Below are positions 25,545 through 35,576 of a DNA stretch of 64,000 nucleotides, one piece after another. A program made the translations under genes and the position numbers. This stretch comes from Burkholderiales bacterium (GTDB lineage Bacteria > Pseudomonadota > Gammaproteobacteria > Burkholderiales > Burkholderiaceae_C): positions 1-64,000 of the forward strand of contig CANJJE010000008.1 of the NCBI GenBank assembly GCA_947474755.1, written 5' to 3'. The first letter of the stretch is position 1; each line of letters begins with the position of its first letter. The notes below the pieces were generated by a model that saw only the letters and a program-made list of their open reading frames with translations, searched no databases and was not told the DNA's origin.

Positions 25545-26087
25545 TCAGGGCTTGCGCCGGGGCTCGGGTTTGGCATCGACGAGTTGCGTGCCGCAGATGG
25601 CGTCATGCCAGAACTGCTGCTGCGGGTGAAGCAGGGCGAGCAGCGCGTAGCCCACAACGCCGACCGCCATGGCCGCCAGAGCGTCCCAGCGCACCCAGTG
25701 GTTCATCGACGCGATCAGCGCGGCTGGCGCGAACCAGAGGCAGGCGGCGAAGTACCGGGCCAAGGCACGTGGCTGGCTCAGCTTGTCGCCCGCCAAGGTG
25801 ACCACGCGGATGTGCCAGGTCTGCATGGGCAGCGTCTGCCCGCGCCGGGACCAGAAATAGGTGAAGTAGACGCCGTAGATCACAAACGCGAAGACGCGCA
25901 GCACCGTCTCGCTCTGCAGGGGATGGGTCTGACCGGTCAATGCCACGAACAGGGCGCCCACCGCTCCAGGAATCAAGCCGATGCCGAACAGGATCATCCC
26001 TTCGTAGATGAAGCAAGCCATGCGTCGCCGCAGGCTGGGCGCTGGCAACACCGTCGACGGGAGGGGATTGAGCAGGCTGGACGTCAT
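25545..26087 (-). CDS. RDD-family membrane protein
   Basis: From ATG 26087 the 180-residue protein has the RDD pattern: RRRMACFIYEGMILFGIG at the first membrane segment, further segments, and the GQTLPMQTWHIRVVTLAGDKLSQPRALARY loop, ending with FWHDAICGTQLVD. The canonical Arg-Asp-Asp is replaced in part (the first segment has YEG). It lies 7 bp downstream of the DUF3106 gene and closes the sigma-factor cluster. Transport or membrane-stress roles have been proposed for the family; none is assigned here. Confidence 0.88.
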   Translation of the reverse strand: MTSSLLNPLPSTVLPAPSLRRRMACFIYEGMILFGIGLIPGAVGALFVALTGQTHPLQSETVLRVFAFVIYGVYFTYFWSRRGQTLPMQTWHIRVVTLAGDKLSQPRALARYFAACLWFAPAALIASMNHWVRWDALAAMAVGVVGYALLALLHPQQQFWHDAICGTQLVDAKPEPRRKP

Positions 26088-26094
26088 GCAGGGT

Positions 26095-26952
26095 TCAGTG
26101 AGGGGGCGACGCAGGTGTGGATGCGCTGGCCGCGACCACCGCTGCACCCTGAGGCCCGCGTCTTGGCAGCAAGGTCGCCGGGTCGACGAAACTGGGCGAC
26201 GCAGTGATTTTCGGCAGTCCCGCCTGCTGGTGCGCGGGTGGCGAGGGGCGTTTCGAGATCAGTGTCGTCGTTGCCCCGGTTGGAGCTTGAACGAGTGTGG
26301 GCGCCACCGAGCGGGCCTGCCGACGGACATCTGGCGCTAGCACCTCATTGGACTTCGTCTGCGTACCACGGGGATCGGCATCATCAGCGTCGATTGCCTG
26401 GGCGCGATGCTTGGCCGAGATGCCGAGGGTGGCCGCCGGCGCCGCGCGCGCCGCCAGTTCCTTCTTTTCAGACTCGGGGAGCGCCTGATACGCCTCCCAT
26501 CGAGCCTGCCGGTTAGACGGTGCCAACTGCTGCGCCTGCTTGAACTGGAAGCGGGCGGCCCCCCGTTGCTCTGGGGTCAGCGAGGCCCACTCGGTCATCC
26601 TCGCCTGGATACGTTGACGCTCATCGGCTGACTTGCCCGGGAACTGGGCCACGACTTCAAGCCATTTCTGCTTCTGGTCGGAACCGATGATTCGCCACTC
26701 TTGCTCAAGTGGTCGCAGGGCCGCGCGGTGACTCGACGACAGGCTATCCCAAGTGGGCGACTTCTCCGCCCTGGTCTCCTGATTCGACCTGTTCGATGCT
26801 GCCTGGCCCTGTGAAGACGTACCCGAAGCCAGCGCCTGCCCAACCAAGCATCCTGCCGTGACCATGAAAATCGTTGCGATCGAACGCAACCGATCGACGG
26901 CCAGGCATCTACTCAGCGGTTCAACGGCGCGCAGCATGCTGACATCGGTCAC
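26095..26952 (-). CDS. DUF3106 protein, exported
   Basis: The 285-residue protein starts at GTG 26952, which overlaps the stop of the DUF3619 gene; ATG 26937 is an alternative. A hydrophobic N-terminal stretch (IATIFMVTAGCLVGQALASG) suggests a signal peptide or membrane anchor. The DUF3106 core has repeated helical motifs (SLSSSHRAALRPLEQEWRIIGSDQKQKWLEVVAQFP, RIQARMTEWASLTPEQRGAARFQFKQ), recalling the Tyr/Pro-spaced helices of periplasmic metal or envelope sensors. The long C-terminal third is Pro/Ala-rich and poorly conserved. It is part of the sigma-factor operon. Confidence 0.85.
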   Translation of the reverse strand: MTDVSMLRAVEPLSRCLAVDRLRSIATIFMVTAGCLVGQALASGTSSQGQAASNRSNQETRAEKSPTWDSLSSSHRAALRPLEQEWRIIGSDQKQKWLEVVAQFPGKSADERQRIQARMTEWASLTPEQRGAARFQFKQAQQLAPSNRQARWEAYQALPESEKKELAARAAPAATLGISAKHRAQAIDADDADPRGTQTKSNEVLAPDVRRQARSVAPTLVQAPTGATTTLISKRPSPPAHQQAGLPKITASPSFVDPATLLPRRGPQGAAVVAASASTPASPPH

Positions 26953-27395
26953 TCGCGTGACGTTTTCAGGAATTCGACAAATCCCGGGTCGCTGTAGGCC
27001 GCGGGAGGCAGGTCGTCCGACAGCAGAGCTGCATCAACCTCGGCAGCCGCGGCAATCTGGTCTTGGACGTGGAAATGCCCGATCAGCCCGAGTCCGAGCA
27101 CCAGGGCCGCCAGCGGTACCAGTGCTGTCAGCGAGGTCCACCATGGTTTGCCCCCGCCGCTGCGGCCAAACGACAGCGTGGCCGCAGACGAGAGCACTGT
27201 TCCTGCAGCACTGACCTGAACCGACGATGCCGTCGGACGGTGCGCCAGAGCCACCTGGCGGGCGTGGCGCAGGCGTTCAGCGACGTCGTGCGGCAACTGG
27301 TCGGTGCCTTCGCTCAGACGCGCTGACACCAGCATCCCGAAGCGGGCTTCCAGGTTGGTTACCCGGCGGTCGGTAGCGTGTTCAATGGCATTCAC
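26949..27395 (-). CDS. DUF3619 protein, likely membrane-anchored anti-sigma-like factor
   Basis: The 148-residue protein starts at GTG 27395, chosen because it has AAAGGAG seven bases upstream and overlaps the sigma gene stop (GTGA). The N-terminal ~60 residues are charged and helical (LEARFGMLVSARLSEGTDQLPHDVAERLRHARQVAL), and one membrane segment follows at about residues 90-112 (SLTALVPLAALVLGLGLIG). A short acidic tail then follows. This layout is that of an anti-sigma factor, and the gene directly follows an ECF-like sigma gene; that role is an inference from context. Confidence 0.85.
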   Translation of the reverse strand: MNAIEHATDRRVTNLEARFGMLVSARLSEGTDQLPHDVAERLRHARQVALAHRPTASSVQVSAAGTVLSSAATLSFGRSGGGKPWWTSLTALVPLAALVLGLGLIGHFHVQDQIAAAAEVDAALLSDDLPPAAYSDPGFVEFLKTSRE

Positions 27396-27958
27396 AGTGA
27401 CACTCCTTTCGCCTTGAGAGCTTTCGCCAGCGCGCGCACTGCCCGGGAACAATGGGTCTTGACGCTCCCCTCGGAGCAACCCATTGCCAACGCAGTCTCT
27501 GAGACATCAAGCTCCTCCCAGTAACGAAGCAGAAACGCTTCTCGTTGACGCGCGGGCAAATCGACGATCTGGGTCTCGATCAAAGCAAAAACCTGGCCTC
27601 GTGAGACGACGTCTGCAGCACTTTCGGCAGAAGCCTCGCCAGCGAACGCTTCCAACACCTCCAGAATATCGAAACCGTCGTCGCTGCCGGCAGGTTCGAA
27701 GTCGGAAAAGTTGCGGAAAAGCGCACCCCGCACCTTCTGCCGCCGGAACCAATCCATCGTCGCATTCGACAGGATCCGTTGAAACAATGGCGGCAATTCG
27801 GCAGCAGGCCGATTCGCATAGTTCTCGGCCAGCTTGATCATGGCATCCTGCACCACGTCCAAGGCAGCATCCTCGTCGCGCACGGCAAACACCGCCCGCT
27901 TGAAGGCTCGTTTCTCGACGCTCTTGAGAAATGCAGACAGTTCTTGTTCGGAAGCCAA
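27392..27958 (-). CDS. RNA polymerase sigma factor, ECF type
   Basis: The 188-residue protein contains sigma region 2 (RAFKRAVFAVRDEDAALDVVQDAMIKLAENYANR, then MDWFRRQKVR) and region 4 (LPARQREAFLLRYWEELDVSETALAMGCSEGSVKTHCSRAVRALAKAL). The start is TTG 27958, giving MASEQELSAFLKSVEKRAFKR, which I recognise as the usual N-terminus of this Burkholderiales group. It heads an overlapping operon with DUF3619, DUF3106 and RDD genes. Family knowledge suggests that the downstream membrane protein controls it. Its target promoters are unknown. Confidence 0.92.
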   Translation of the reverse strand: MASEQELSAFLKSVEKRAFKRAVFAVRDEDAALDVVQDAMIKLAENYANRPAAELPPLFQRILSNATMDWFRRQKVRGALFRNFSDFEPAGSDDGFDILEVLEAFAGEASAESAADVVSRGQVFALIETQIVDLPARQREAFLLRYWEELDVSETALAMGCSEGSVKTHCSRAVRALAKALKAKGVSL

Positions 27959-28210
27959 GGCGAGAGCGCCACATCACGGGGCGGGTCAGGAGGCTGCGGA
28001 GTATCTCACCGCCCCACTTTGGGCTGTCACGCCAGACACGAGCCAGCGATGAGGGTGCCATAATCGAAGGGTGCACAACAGATGAATCACCGCTGATGCG
28101 CTCGATCTGAGACATCCTGAAGGTGGTTCACCAGGCGCCACACCCGCTTCACAAGAGCGAGGAGAGGCGCACCGATGGTTTTTCGTTAGAGAAATTCACA
28201 GAGGTTCGAT

Positions 28211-30004
28211 ATGGACATGTCAGACGCTGAAGTCAAGCGCGCGGCCTTGACGCCCGCCGCTTCGAACGCCCACGCCGAGGTCGGCTCGCCCGAAGAGCCC
28301 AATGGCGCCGAAATCCTGGTTCGTTGCCTGCAGGCTGAGAACGTCCAGTTCCTGTGGGGATACCCAGGCGGCGCGGTTCTCTACATCTACGACGCCCTTT
28401 ACAAGCAAAACACCATTGAACACGTGCTGGTGCGCCACGAGCAGGCGGCGGTGCATGCGGCCGATGGCTATGCCCGGGCGACCGGCGAAGTCGGCGTGGC
28501 GTTGGTCACCTCCGGCCCGGGCGTGACGAATGCGATTACCGGCATCGCCACGGCCTACATGGACAGCATCCCGATGGTCATCATCACCGGGCAGGTGCCG
28601 ACGCCTGCGATCGGTCTCGATGCCTTCCAGGAATGCGACACGGTGGGTATCACGCGCCCGATCGTCAAGCACAACTTCCTGGTGAAGGACGTGCGGGACC
28701 TCGCGCTGACGGTGAAGAAAGCCTTTCATATCGCCCGCACCGGCCGACCCGGTCCGGTGGTTATCGACATCCCGAAGGACGTGTCGGTGAACACCGCACC
28801 GTTCTCCTACCCTGCAACGCTGGAAATGCGTTCGTACAGCCCGGTGCGCAAGGGTCATGCCGGACAGATCCGCAAGGCGCTGCAGTTGCTGCTGGCGGCC
28901 AAGCGCCCCTACATCTACAGCGGCGGCGGCGTTGTCCTCGGCAACGCCTCTGCCGAATTGCGTGAACTGGTGAATCTGCTGGGATTCCCATGTACCAACA
29001 CGCTGATGGGCCTGGGAGCGTATCCGTCGAGTGATCCGAAGTTCCTCGGCATGCTGGGCATGCACGGCACCTATGAAGCCAACATGACGATGCAGAACTG
29101 CGACGTCCTGCTGGCCGTCGGCGCCCGCTTCGATGACCGCGTGATCGGCAACCCGGCGCACTTCGCCTCGGTCCAGCGGAAGATCATCCACGTCGACATT
29201 GATCCCTCGTCGATATCCAAGCGAGTGAAGGTCGACATCCCGATCGTCGGTGACGTGAAGGACGTGTTGTTGCAGCTTATTGCGCAGATCAGGGAAGCGC
29301 AGGCACGGCCCGATGCAGATGCGCTGGGCGCATGGTGGTCGCAGATCGCCGACTGGCGCAAGCGCGAATGCTTGAACTACACCCACAGCGACGTTGTCAT
29401 CAAGCCGCAGTACGTGATCGAGAAGCTCTGGGAACTGACCAAGGACACTGACGCATACATCACGTCGGATGTCGGTCAGCACCAGATGTGGGCGGCTCAG
29501 TACTACGGTTTCGACCAGCCACGGCGTTGGATCAACTCGGGTGGTCTGGGCACGATGGGTGTGGGCCTCCCGTTCGCGATGGGAATCAAGCTCGCAAAGC
29601 CCGATGCCGATGTGTTCTGCGTCACTGGCGAGGGCTCGATCCAGATGTGCATCCAGGAGCTGTCGACCTGCCTGCAATACAACACGCCGGTCAAGGTGAT
29701 CTCGCTGAACAACCGCTACCTGGGCATGGTGCGTCAGTGGCAGCAGCTCGACTACGGTGGCCGCTACTCGCATAGCTACATGGATGCGCTGCCTGACTTC
29801 GTCAAGCTGGCCGAAGCCTATGGCCACGTGGGGCTGAAGATAGAGAAGCCCTCCGATGTGGAAGGCGCGTTGCGCGAAGCCATTCGATTGAAGGATCGGA
29901 CGGTGTTCCTCGACATCCGCACCGATCAGGAAGAAAACGTCTGGCCGATGGTCAAGGCCGGCAAGGGCATCACCGAGATGTTGCTGGGCTCAGAAGACCT
30001 GTGA
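28211..30004 (+). CDS. ilvB: acetolactate synthase large subunit
   Basis: The 597-residue thiamine-diphosphate enzyme condenses pyruvate with pyruvate or 2-ketobutyrate, the first common step of branched-chain amino acid synthesis. It shows the catalytic Glu region VLVRHEQAAVHAADGYARATG, the central FAD-binding domain, and the ThDP motif GEGSIQMCIQELSTCLQYNTPVKVISLNN. The first ~30 residues are an Ala-rich extension before GAEILVRCLQAENV. The 252 bp upstream (27959-28210) contain no convincing terminator or amino-acid-rich leader. ilvH and ilvC follow in line. Confidence 0.96.
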   Translation: MDMSDAEVKRAALTPAASNAHAEVGSPEEPNGAEILVRCLQAENVQFLWGYPGGAVLYIYDALYKQNTIEHVLVRHEQAAVHAADGYARATGEVGVALVTSGPGVTNAITGIATAYMDSIPMVIITGQVPTPAIGLDAFQECDTVGITRPIVKHNFLVKDVRDLALTVKKAFHIARTGRPGPVVIDIPKDVSVNTAPFSYPATLEMRSYSPVRKGHAGQIRKALQLLLAAKRPYIYSGGGVVLGNASAELRELVNLLGFPCTNTLMGLGAYPSSDPKFLGMLGMHGTYEANMTMQNCDVLLAVGARFDDRVIGNPAHFASVQRKIIHVDIDPSSISKRVKVDIPIVGDVKDVLLQLIAQIREAQARPDADALGAWWSQIADWRKRECLNYTHSDVVIKPQYVIEKLWELTKDTDAYITSDVGQHQMWAAQYYGFDQPRRWINSGGLGTMGVGLPFAMGIKLAKPDADVFCVTGEGSIQMCIQELSTCLQYNTPVKVISLNNRYLGMVRQWQQLDYGGRYSHSYMDALPDFVKLAEAYGHVGLKIEKPSDVEGALREAIRLKDRTVFLDIRTDQEENVWPMVKAGKGITEMLLGSEDL

Positions 30005-30185
30005 GGCGCTGATCGTTGGCGCTACTCCCTCGCTAGCGCTCGGGGCCGCTCGCCGACGAACCGCTGCTGTCGCCTCGAGACCACCACCGACCTCGTACCG
30101 AATCGGAAATATCCACTTTTCAGGCCGCACCGAAGGTGTCGGCGGTTACCGCCGCTTTCTATCTGACCGCTGGCCGACTCTGAAC

Positions 30186-30677
30186 ATGAAACACATCATC
30201 GCCTTGCTGCTTGAAAACGAAGCTGGTGCGCTGTCGCGCGTGGTCGGTTTGTTCTCGGCCCGCGCGTACAACATCGAGAGCCTGACGGTGGCGCCCACCG
30301 AAGACCCGTCGCTGTCGCGGATGACCATCGTCACCACCGGTTCCAGCGACGTCATCGAGCAAATCACCAAGCACTTGAACCGCCTGATCGAGGTGGTCAA
30401 GGTCGTCGACCTGACTGAAGGCGCCTACACCGAGCGCGAGCTGATGCTGATCAAGGTGCGCGCGGTCGGCAAGGAACGCGACGAGATGATGCGCATGGCG
30501 GATATCTTCCGCGGCCGCATCATCGACGTGACCGAAAAGAGCTACACCATCGAGCTGACCGGCGACTCGTCGAAGCTGGATGCTTTCATCGAGGCCATCG
30601 ACCGTGCCGCGATTCTTGAGACCGTGCGCACCGGTACCAGCGGGATCGGGCGCGGAGAGCGCATCCTGCGCGTTTGA
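30186..30677 (+). CDS. ilvH: acetolactate synthase small (regulatory) subunit
   Basis: The 163-residue subunit begins MKHIIALLLENEAGALSRVVGLFSARAYNIESLTVAPTED, the ACT domain that binds valine and gives feedback control. The second part (LMLIKVRAVGKERDEMMRMADIFRGRIIDV) completes the fold. It activates and regulates the large subunit. A 181-bp spacer separates it from ilvB; it contains a small hairpin GGCGG/CCGCC at 30141-30153 but no clear terminator, so the two are probably co-transcribed. Confidence 0.97.
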   Translation: MKHIIALLLENEAGALSRVVGLFSARAYNIESLTVAPTEDPSLSRMTIVTTGSSDVIEQITKHLNRLIEVVKVVDLTEGAYTERELMLIKVRAVGKERDEMMRMADIFRGRIIDVTEKSYTIELTGDSSKLDAFIEAIDRAAILETVRTGTSGIGRGERILRV

Positions 30678-30711
30678 CCCCCGCATCTTTTTCCGACCAC
30701 CAAATATCTGA

Positions 30712-31743
<1,032 letters not shown>

Positions 31744-31779
31744 GATGCACACGGTCCGCGTGACCGATTGAAGGCCATC

Positions 31780-31807
31780 AGCCGCGAGGGTCTCCTTGCG
31801 GCTTTTT
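31780..31807 (+). terminator. intrinsic terminator after ilvC
   Basis: The stem AGCCGC/GCGGCT (31780-31785 with 31798-31803) is followed by TTTTT. It lies 36 bp after the ilvC stop and ends just before pssA, separating ilvBHC from the next transcript. Confidence 0.85.
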
Positions 31808-31835
31808 CATGCTCCCCTGCGGTATCCTGCTTCGA

Positions 31836-32672
31836 ATGAATACGAGCGGCACAGACGATCCACCTTCGGACCCCGAGAGTCACGACGGCCCGTTGCGTCC
31901 GCGCCGCAAGGGTGTCTACGTGCTGCCCAACCTGGTCACGCTGGCGGCCTTGTTCGGCGGCTTCTACGCCATCGTGATGGCGATGAATGGCCGATTCGAG
32001 CAGGCGGCAGTAGGTGTCTTCTGCGCGATGGTGCTCGACAGCCTGGATGGCCGCGTCGCGCGGATGACCAACACCCAGAGCACCTTTGGCGAGCAGATGG
32101 ACAGCCTGTCCGACATGGTGTCCTTTGGTGCTGCGCCGGCCTTGATCGTCTACGAGTGGGCGTTGAAAGGCATGGGCAAAGTGGGCTGGGTCGCCGCTTT
32201 TGTCTACTGCTCGTGTGCTGCACTCCGGCTGGCGCGTTTCAACACCAACCTGACGGTTGTGGACAAACGCTATTTTCAGGGCCTGCCCAGCCCGGCCGCG
32301 GCGGCTGTGGTCATGGGATTCATCTGGCTGATGGACGACGCGGGCTACCAACAGTCCGACATTCAAGGCTGGCTGGCCGGTCTGGCGATGGCGCTGACAC
32401 TGATTTCCGGCTTGACCATGGTCACCAATCTGCCGTTTTATAGCTTCAAGGAATTGAGCCTGAAGCGCACCGTTCCGTTCATCGTCATCGTCGCGCTGGC
32501 GCTCGCGATCGCGTTGATCAATCTGCATCCACCGATCGTCTTGTTCGCCGTGTTCTGCCTGTATGCCGGTTCGGGCTATGGCGTTTACGTCTGGAGACGA
32601 ATGAAAGGCCGACCGGTCAGCGTGATCGCGACCTCGACCGACGAGCCCGAAGAGCAGGGCCTGCACCGTTGA
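31836..32672 (+). CDS. pssA: CDP-diacylglycerol--serine O-phosphatidyltransferase
   Basis: The 278-residue membrane enzyme makes phosphatidylserine from CDP-diacylglycerol and serine. The CDP-alcohol phosphotransferase signature DGRVAR...G...D...D is complete (DSLDGRVARMTNTQSTFGEQ followed by MDSLSDMVSFG). About seven to eight membrane segments are visible. ATG 31836 is taken as start because the earlier ATG at 31809 lies on the T-tract of the ilvC terminator; no strong ribosome binding site precedes either. The leuA leader starts 24 bp after its stop. Confidence 0.93.
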   Translation: MNTSGTDDPPSDPESHDGPLRPRRKGVYVLPNLVTLAALFGGFYAIVMAMNGRFEQAAVGVFCAMVLDSLDGRVARMTNTQSTFGEQMDSLSDMVSFGAAPALIVYEWALKGMGKVGWVAAFVYCSCAALRLARFNTNLTVVDKRYFQGLPSPAAAAVVMGFIWLMDDAGYQQSDIQGWLAGLAMALTLISGLTMVTNLPFYSFKELSLKRTVPFIVIVALALAIALINLHPPIVLFAVFCLYAGSGYGVYVWRRMKGRPVSVIATSTDEPEEQGLHR

Positions 32673-32695
32673 AAGCCGCGTGCTACATTCAGGGC

Positions 32696-32755
32696 ATGAA
32701 TTTGCCTGACCAATCATCGTCGACGCTACTGCTGGAGACCGCAAGGGCTCGCTGA
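32696..32755 (+). CDS. leuA leader peptide (candidate)
   Basis: A 19-codon open frame, [19 protein letters not shown] then TGA, sits between pssA and leuA. It contains three consecutive leucine codons (CTA CTG CTG), one of them rare in this GC-rich genome, and is followed 30 bp later by an intrinsic terminator ahead of leuA. This is the classical layout of a transcription-attenuation leader in which ribosome stalling on scarce leucyl-tRNA allows read-through. An antiterminator pairing was not resolved by eye. Confidence 0.6.
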   Translation: MNLPDQSSSTLLLETARAR

Positions 32756-32784
32756 CCGTTCACGTCTCATCGTTTTCGTCTCGT

Positions 32785-32820
32785 CGGCCCGCCTGCAAAC
32801 GCAGCGGGCCGTTTTGTTTT
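32785..32820 (+). terminator. attenuator terminator before leuA
   Basis: A perfect 8-bp stem, CGGCCCGC (32785-32792) with GCGGGCCG (32804-32811), is followed by TTTTGTTTT. It lies 42 bp upstream of the leuA start codon and after the leader peptide, so it fits a regulated terminator rather than the end of pssA. It could also terminate pssA transcripts if leuA has its own promoter. Confidence 0.8.
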
Positions 32821-32861
32821 GTGCACCTGTTTACTGTTCACGTCATCTGAGGATCAACACC

Positions 32862-34403
32862 ATGTCCGACAAACTCATCATCTTTGACACCACCTTGCGT
32901 GATGGCGAGCAATCCCCAGGCGCTTCGATGACCCGTGATGAAAAACTGCGCATCGCAAGGCAACTGGAGCGTCTCAAGGTCGACGTGATCGAGGCTGGTT
33001 TTGCTGCATCTTCGAATGGCGACTTTGAAGCGGTCAAGGCGATTGCCCAGGCCATCAAGGACAGCACAGTTTGTTCGCTGGCTCGTGCCAACGACAAGGA
33101 CATCACGCGCGCTGCGGAGGCGCTCAAGGGTGGCGCGTCCACGCGCATCCACCTTTTCCTCGCGACCAGCGCCTTGCACATGGAAAAGAAGCTGCGCATG
33201 ACTCCTGATCAAGTGTTCGAGCAGGCGAAGCTCGCGGTGCGCTTCGCGCGCAATCTGTCCGGTGACATCGAGTTCTCGCCGGAAGACGGGTACCGTTCGG
33301 ACCCTGACTTCCTGTGTCGCGTGCTCGAAGCTGTCATCGCCGAGGGCGCCACCACGATCAATATCCCCGACACCGTGGGTTATGCGATCCCCGAGTTGTA
33401 CGGCAACTTCATCCTCGACTTGCGTACACGCATTCCGAACGCCGACAAGGCGATCTGGTCTGTGCATTGCCACAATGACCTCGGCATGGCGGTGGCCAAT
33501 TCGCTGGCCGGCGTGAAGATCGGCGGTGCGCGGCAGATCGAATGCACGATCAATGGCTTGGGCGAGCGCGCCGGCAACTGCGCCTTGGAAGAAGTGGTGA
33601 TGGCAGTGCGCACCCGTCGCGATCACTTCGGGCTCGAGGTCGGCATCGACGCCTCGCAGATCGTGCCGGCCTCGCGGCTCGTCGCACAGACCACCGGCTT
33701 CGTGGTGCAGCCGAACAAGGCAGTGGTCGGTGCGAATGCCTTCGCTCACGCGTCCGGCATTCACCAGGACGGCGTGTTGAAGGCCCGTGACACCTACGAA
33801 ATCATGCGCGCCGAAGATGTGGGTTGGGCTGCCAACAAGATCGTGCTGGGCAAGCTGTCCGGGCGCAACGCCTTCAAGCAGCGCTTGCATGATCTGGGCA
33901 TCGAGTTGGCGTCGGAAACCGAGGTCAATGCGGCGTTTGCCAAGTTCAAGGAACTGGCCGACCGCAAGAGCGAGATATTCGACGAGGACATCACCGCGCT
34001 GGTGATGGATGAATCGGTGACCGCCGAGCAGGAGCATTACCGCCTGCTGTCGCTGTCGCAGCATTCGGAAACCGGCGAGCGCCCGTACGCGCGCGTCGCA
34101 TTCGCGGCGGGAGCAACCGAACTGCACGCCGAGGGTAATGGCAACGGCCCAGTCGACGCCACGCTGAAGGCAATCGAATCCAAGCTTGGAACCGGTGCTG
34201 AATTGCTGCTCTATTCTGTCAATGCCATCACCTCGGGCAGCACAGAATCACAAGGTGAAGTGACAGTTCGCTTGCAGTTGGCCGGACGTGTGGTCAACGG
34301 GGTTGGCGCCGATCCGGACATCGTGGTCGCGTCGGCGAAAGCCTATCTCTCTGCCTTGAACAAGCTGCACAGCACAACAGAAAGAGTGGCTGCCCAGGGA
34401 TGA
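32862..34403 (+). CDS. leuA: 2-isopropylmalate synthase
   Basis: The 513-residue enzyme condenses acetyl-CoA with 2-ketoisovalerate, the committed step to leucine. The catalytic TIM-barrel domain starts [19 protein letters not shown] and includes the metal-binding [16 protein letters not shown] and the [18 protein letters not shown] signature. The C-terminal regulatory LeuA dimer domain (about 390-510) binds leucine for feedback inhibition. ATG 32862 has a GAGGA site. A leucine leader peptide and terminator upstream suggest control by attenuation in addition to feedback. Confidence 0.97.
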   Translation: MSDKLIIFDTTLRDGEQSPGASMTRDEKLRIARQLERLKVDVIEAGFAASSNGDFEAVKAIAQAIKDSTVCSLARANDKDITRAAEALKGGASTRIHLFLATSALHMEKKLRMTPDQVFEQAKLAVRFARNLSGDIEFSPEDGYRSDPDFLCRVLEAVIAEGATTINIPDTVGYAIPELYGNFILDLRTRIPNADKAIWSVHCHNDLGMAVANSLAGVKIGGARQIECTINGLGERAGNCALEEVVMAVRTRRDHFGLEVGIDASQIVPASRLVAQTTGFVVQPNKAVVGANAFAHASGIHQDGVLKARDTYEIMRAEDVGWAANKIVLGKLSGRNAFKQRLHDLGIELASETEVNAAFAKFKELADRKSEIFDEDITALVMDESVTAEQEHYRLLSLSQHSETGERPYARVAFAAGATELHAEGNGNGPVDATLKAIESKLGTGAELLLYSVNAITSGSTESQGEVTVRLQLAGRVVNGVGADPDIVVASAKAYLSALNKLHSTTERVAAQG

Positions 34404-34523
34404 CATGGAACCGGGGTGGTCGAAGATGCACAAGGCACTTTAGGAAAATGACGTAACTTTCTGATATTGCGTGTTTTTTTAGGGTGACCTACACTTTGCC
34501 CCCCGGTCCAAATCGAGGCACTT

Positions 34524-35573
34524 GTGACAAAACTATCCCGTTGTTGGCTCGCAGTGCTCATATCGGCCATGCTGTTGTTCGCATTTGCAGAGCCTGTGCG
34601 AGCAAAGGATGATGCGAAGCTGGGCCCGGCTGCTCGAACGATCGCCAAAGCCAAACAAGTTCCGGTACGGAACAAGGCGCGCAACGTACCCGGCGCGAAA
34701 CGTGTTTCGGCCCGTCTGGAGGCGAAAGCCACTCAAGCCCCGTCGCGCCGTGCGCCTGTCAAGGTTGTTGCTGCTCAGCCATCGATGGGCGAACTGGCTG
34801 GCCTGAGGTCCACCCCCGACAAGCTTCAGCTGAAATCGAGCGTGGCGCTGGTGGTGGACCAGGATACCAACGAAGTCCTGTTCAGCAAGAACTCGCAGGC
34901 GGTTTTGCCCATCGCGTCGATCACCAAGCTGATGACGGCTGTCGTGGTTACCGATGCTGAATTGCCGCTTGATGAAGTGCTGACGGTCACCCAGGATGAC
35001 GTTGACACCGAGAAGGGCAGTCGCTCGCGTTTGAACGTTGGCGCCCAGCTGACTCGTGAGGAGATGCTTCATCTGGCGCTGATGGCCTCAGAAAACCGGG
35101 CGGCACATGCCCTCGGCCGTCACTACCCCGGCGGCTTGTCGGCGTTCGTGGAAGCAATGAACGCGAAAGCGCAGTCTTTGGGCATGACCGACACCCGCTA
35201 TGTCGAGCCCACAGGCCTGTCGAGCCGGAACCAGTCCAGCGCTCACGATCTGGCGACGCTGGTCAAGCTGGCCCACACCTATCCTCTGATCCGCGAACTT
35301 TCCACTTCGCCGGAGTATCAGGTCGATGTCGGTCGTCGCCAGCTGCAGTTCCACAACACCAACGGCTTGATCAGTAACCCGACGTGGGAGATCGGCCTGC
35401 AGAAGACAGGCTACATCGCAGAGGCAGGCCGCTGTCTGGTCATGCAAGCGAGCATGGCCGGCCGCAAGTTGATCATGGTGTTCCTCGATTCCAGTGGGCG
35501 CTACACCCGAATCGCCGACGCCGAGAGGGTGCGCAAGTGGATCAACACCAAGCTCCCTAAGGCAGCGTCCTGA
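34524..35573 (+). CDS. pbpG: D-alanyl-D-alanine endopeptidase (PBP7/8-like)
   Basis: The 349-residue exported serine peptidase has the three penicillin-binding motifs: SITK (Ser132, Lys135), SEN (189-191) and KTG in GLQKTGYIAEAG. The start is GTG 34524, giving a signal peptide MTKLSRCWLAVLISAMLLFAF. A basic linker rich in Lys, Arg and Ala (about 28-90) precedes the catalytic domain and may bind the cell wall. It cleaves peptidoglycan cross-links. It is monocistronic by position: a 120-bp spacer follows leuA and a decayed region follows. Confidence 0.92.
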   Translation: MTKLSRCWLAVLISAMLLFAFAEPVRAKDDAKLGPAARTIAKAKQVPVRNKARNVPGAKRVSARLEAKATQAPSRRAPVKVVAAQPSMGELAGLRSTPDKLQLKSSVALVVDQDTNEVLFSKNSQAVLPIASITKLMTAVVVTDAELPLDEVLTVTQDDVDTEKGSRSRLNVGAQLTREEMLHLALMASENRAAHALGRHYPGGLSAFVEAMNAKAQSLGMTDTRYVEPTGLSSRNQSSAHDLATLVKLAHTYPLIRELSTSPEYQVDVGRRQLQFHNTNGLISNPTWEIGLQKTGYIAEAGRCLVMQASMAGRKLIMVFLDSSGRYTRIADAERVRKWINTKLPKAAS

Positions 35574-35576
35574 ACC

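Noticed and set aside
28045-28190. Several tiny ATG frames upstream of ilvB as possible leader peptides
   Set aside because: They are four or five codons long, contain no run of Val, Leu or Ile codons, and no terminator follows.
28220-29827. Minus-strand open frame opposite ilvB
   Set aside because: Shadow of a highly conserved acetolactate synthase; His/Arg-rich with no motif.
32838-34127. Minus-strand open frame opposite leuA
   Set aside because: Shadow of 2-isopropylmalate synthase.
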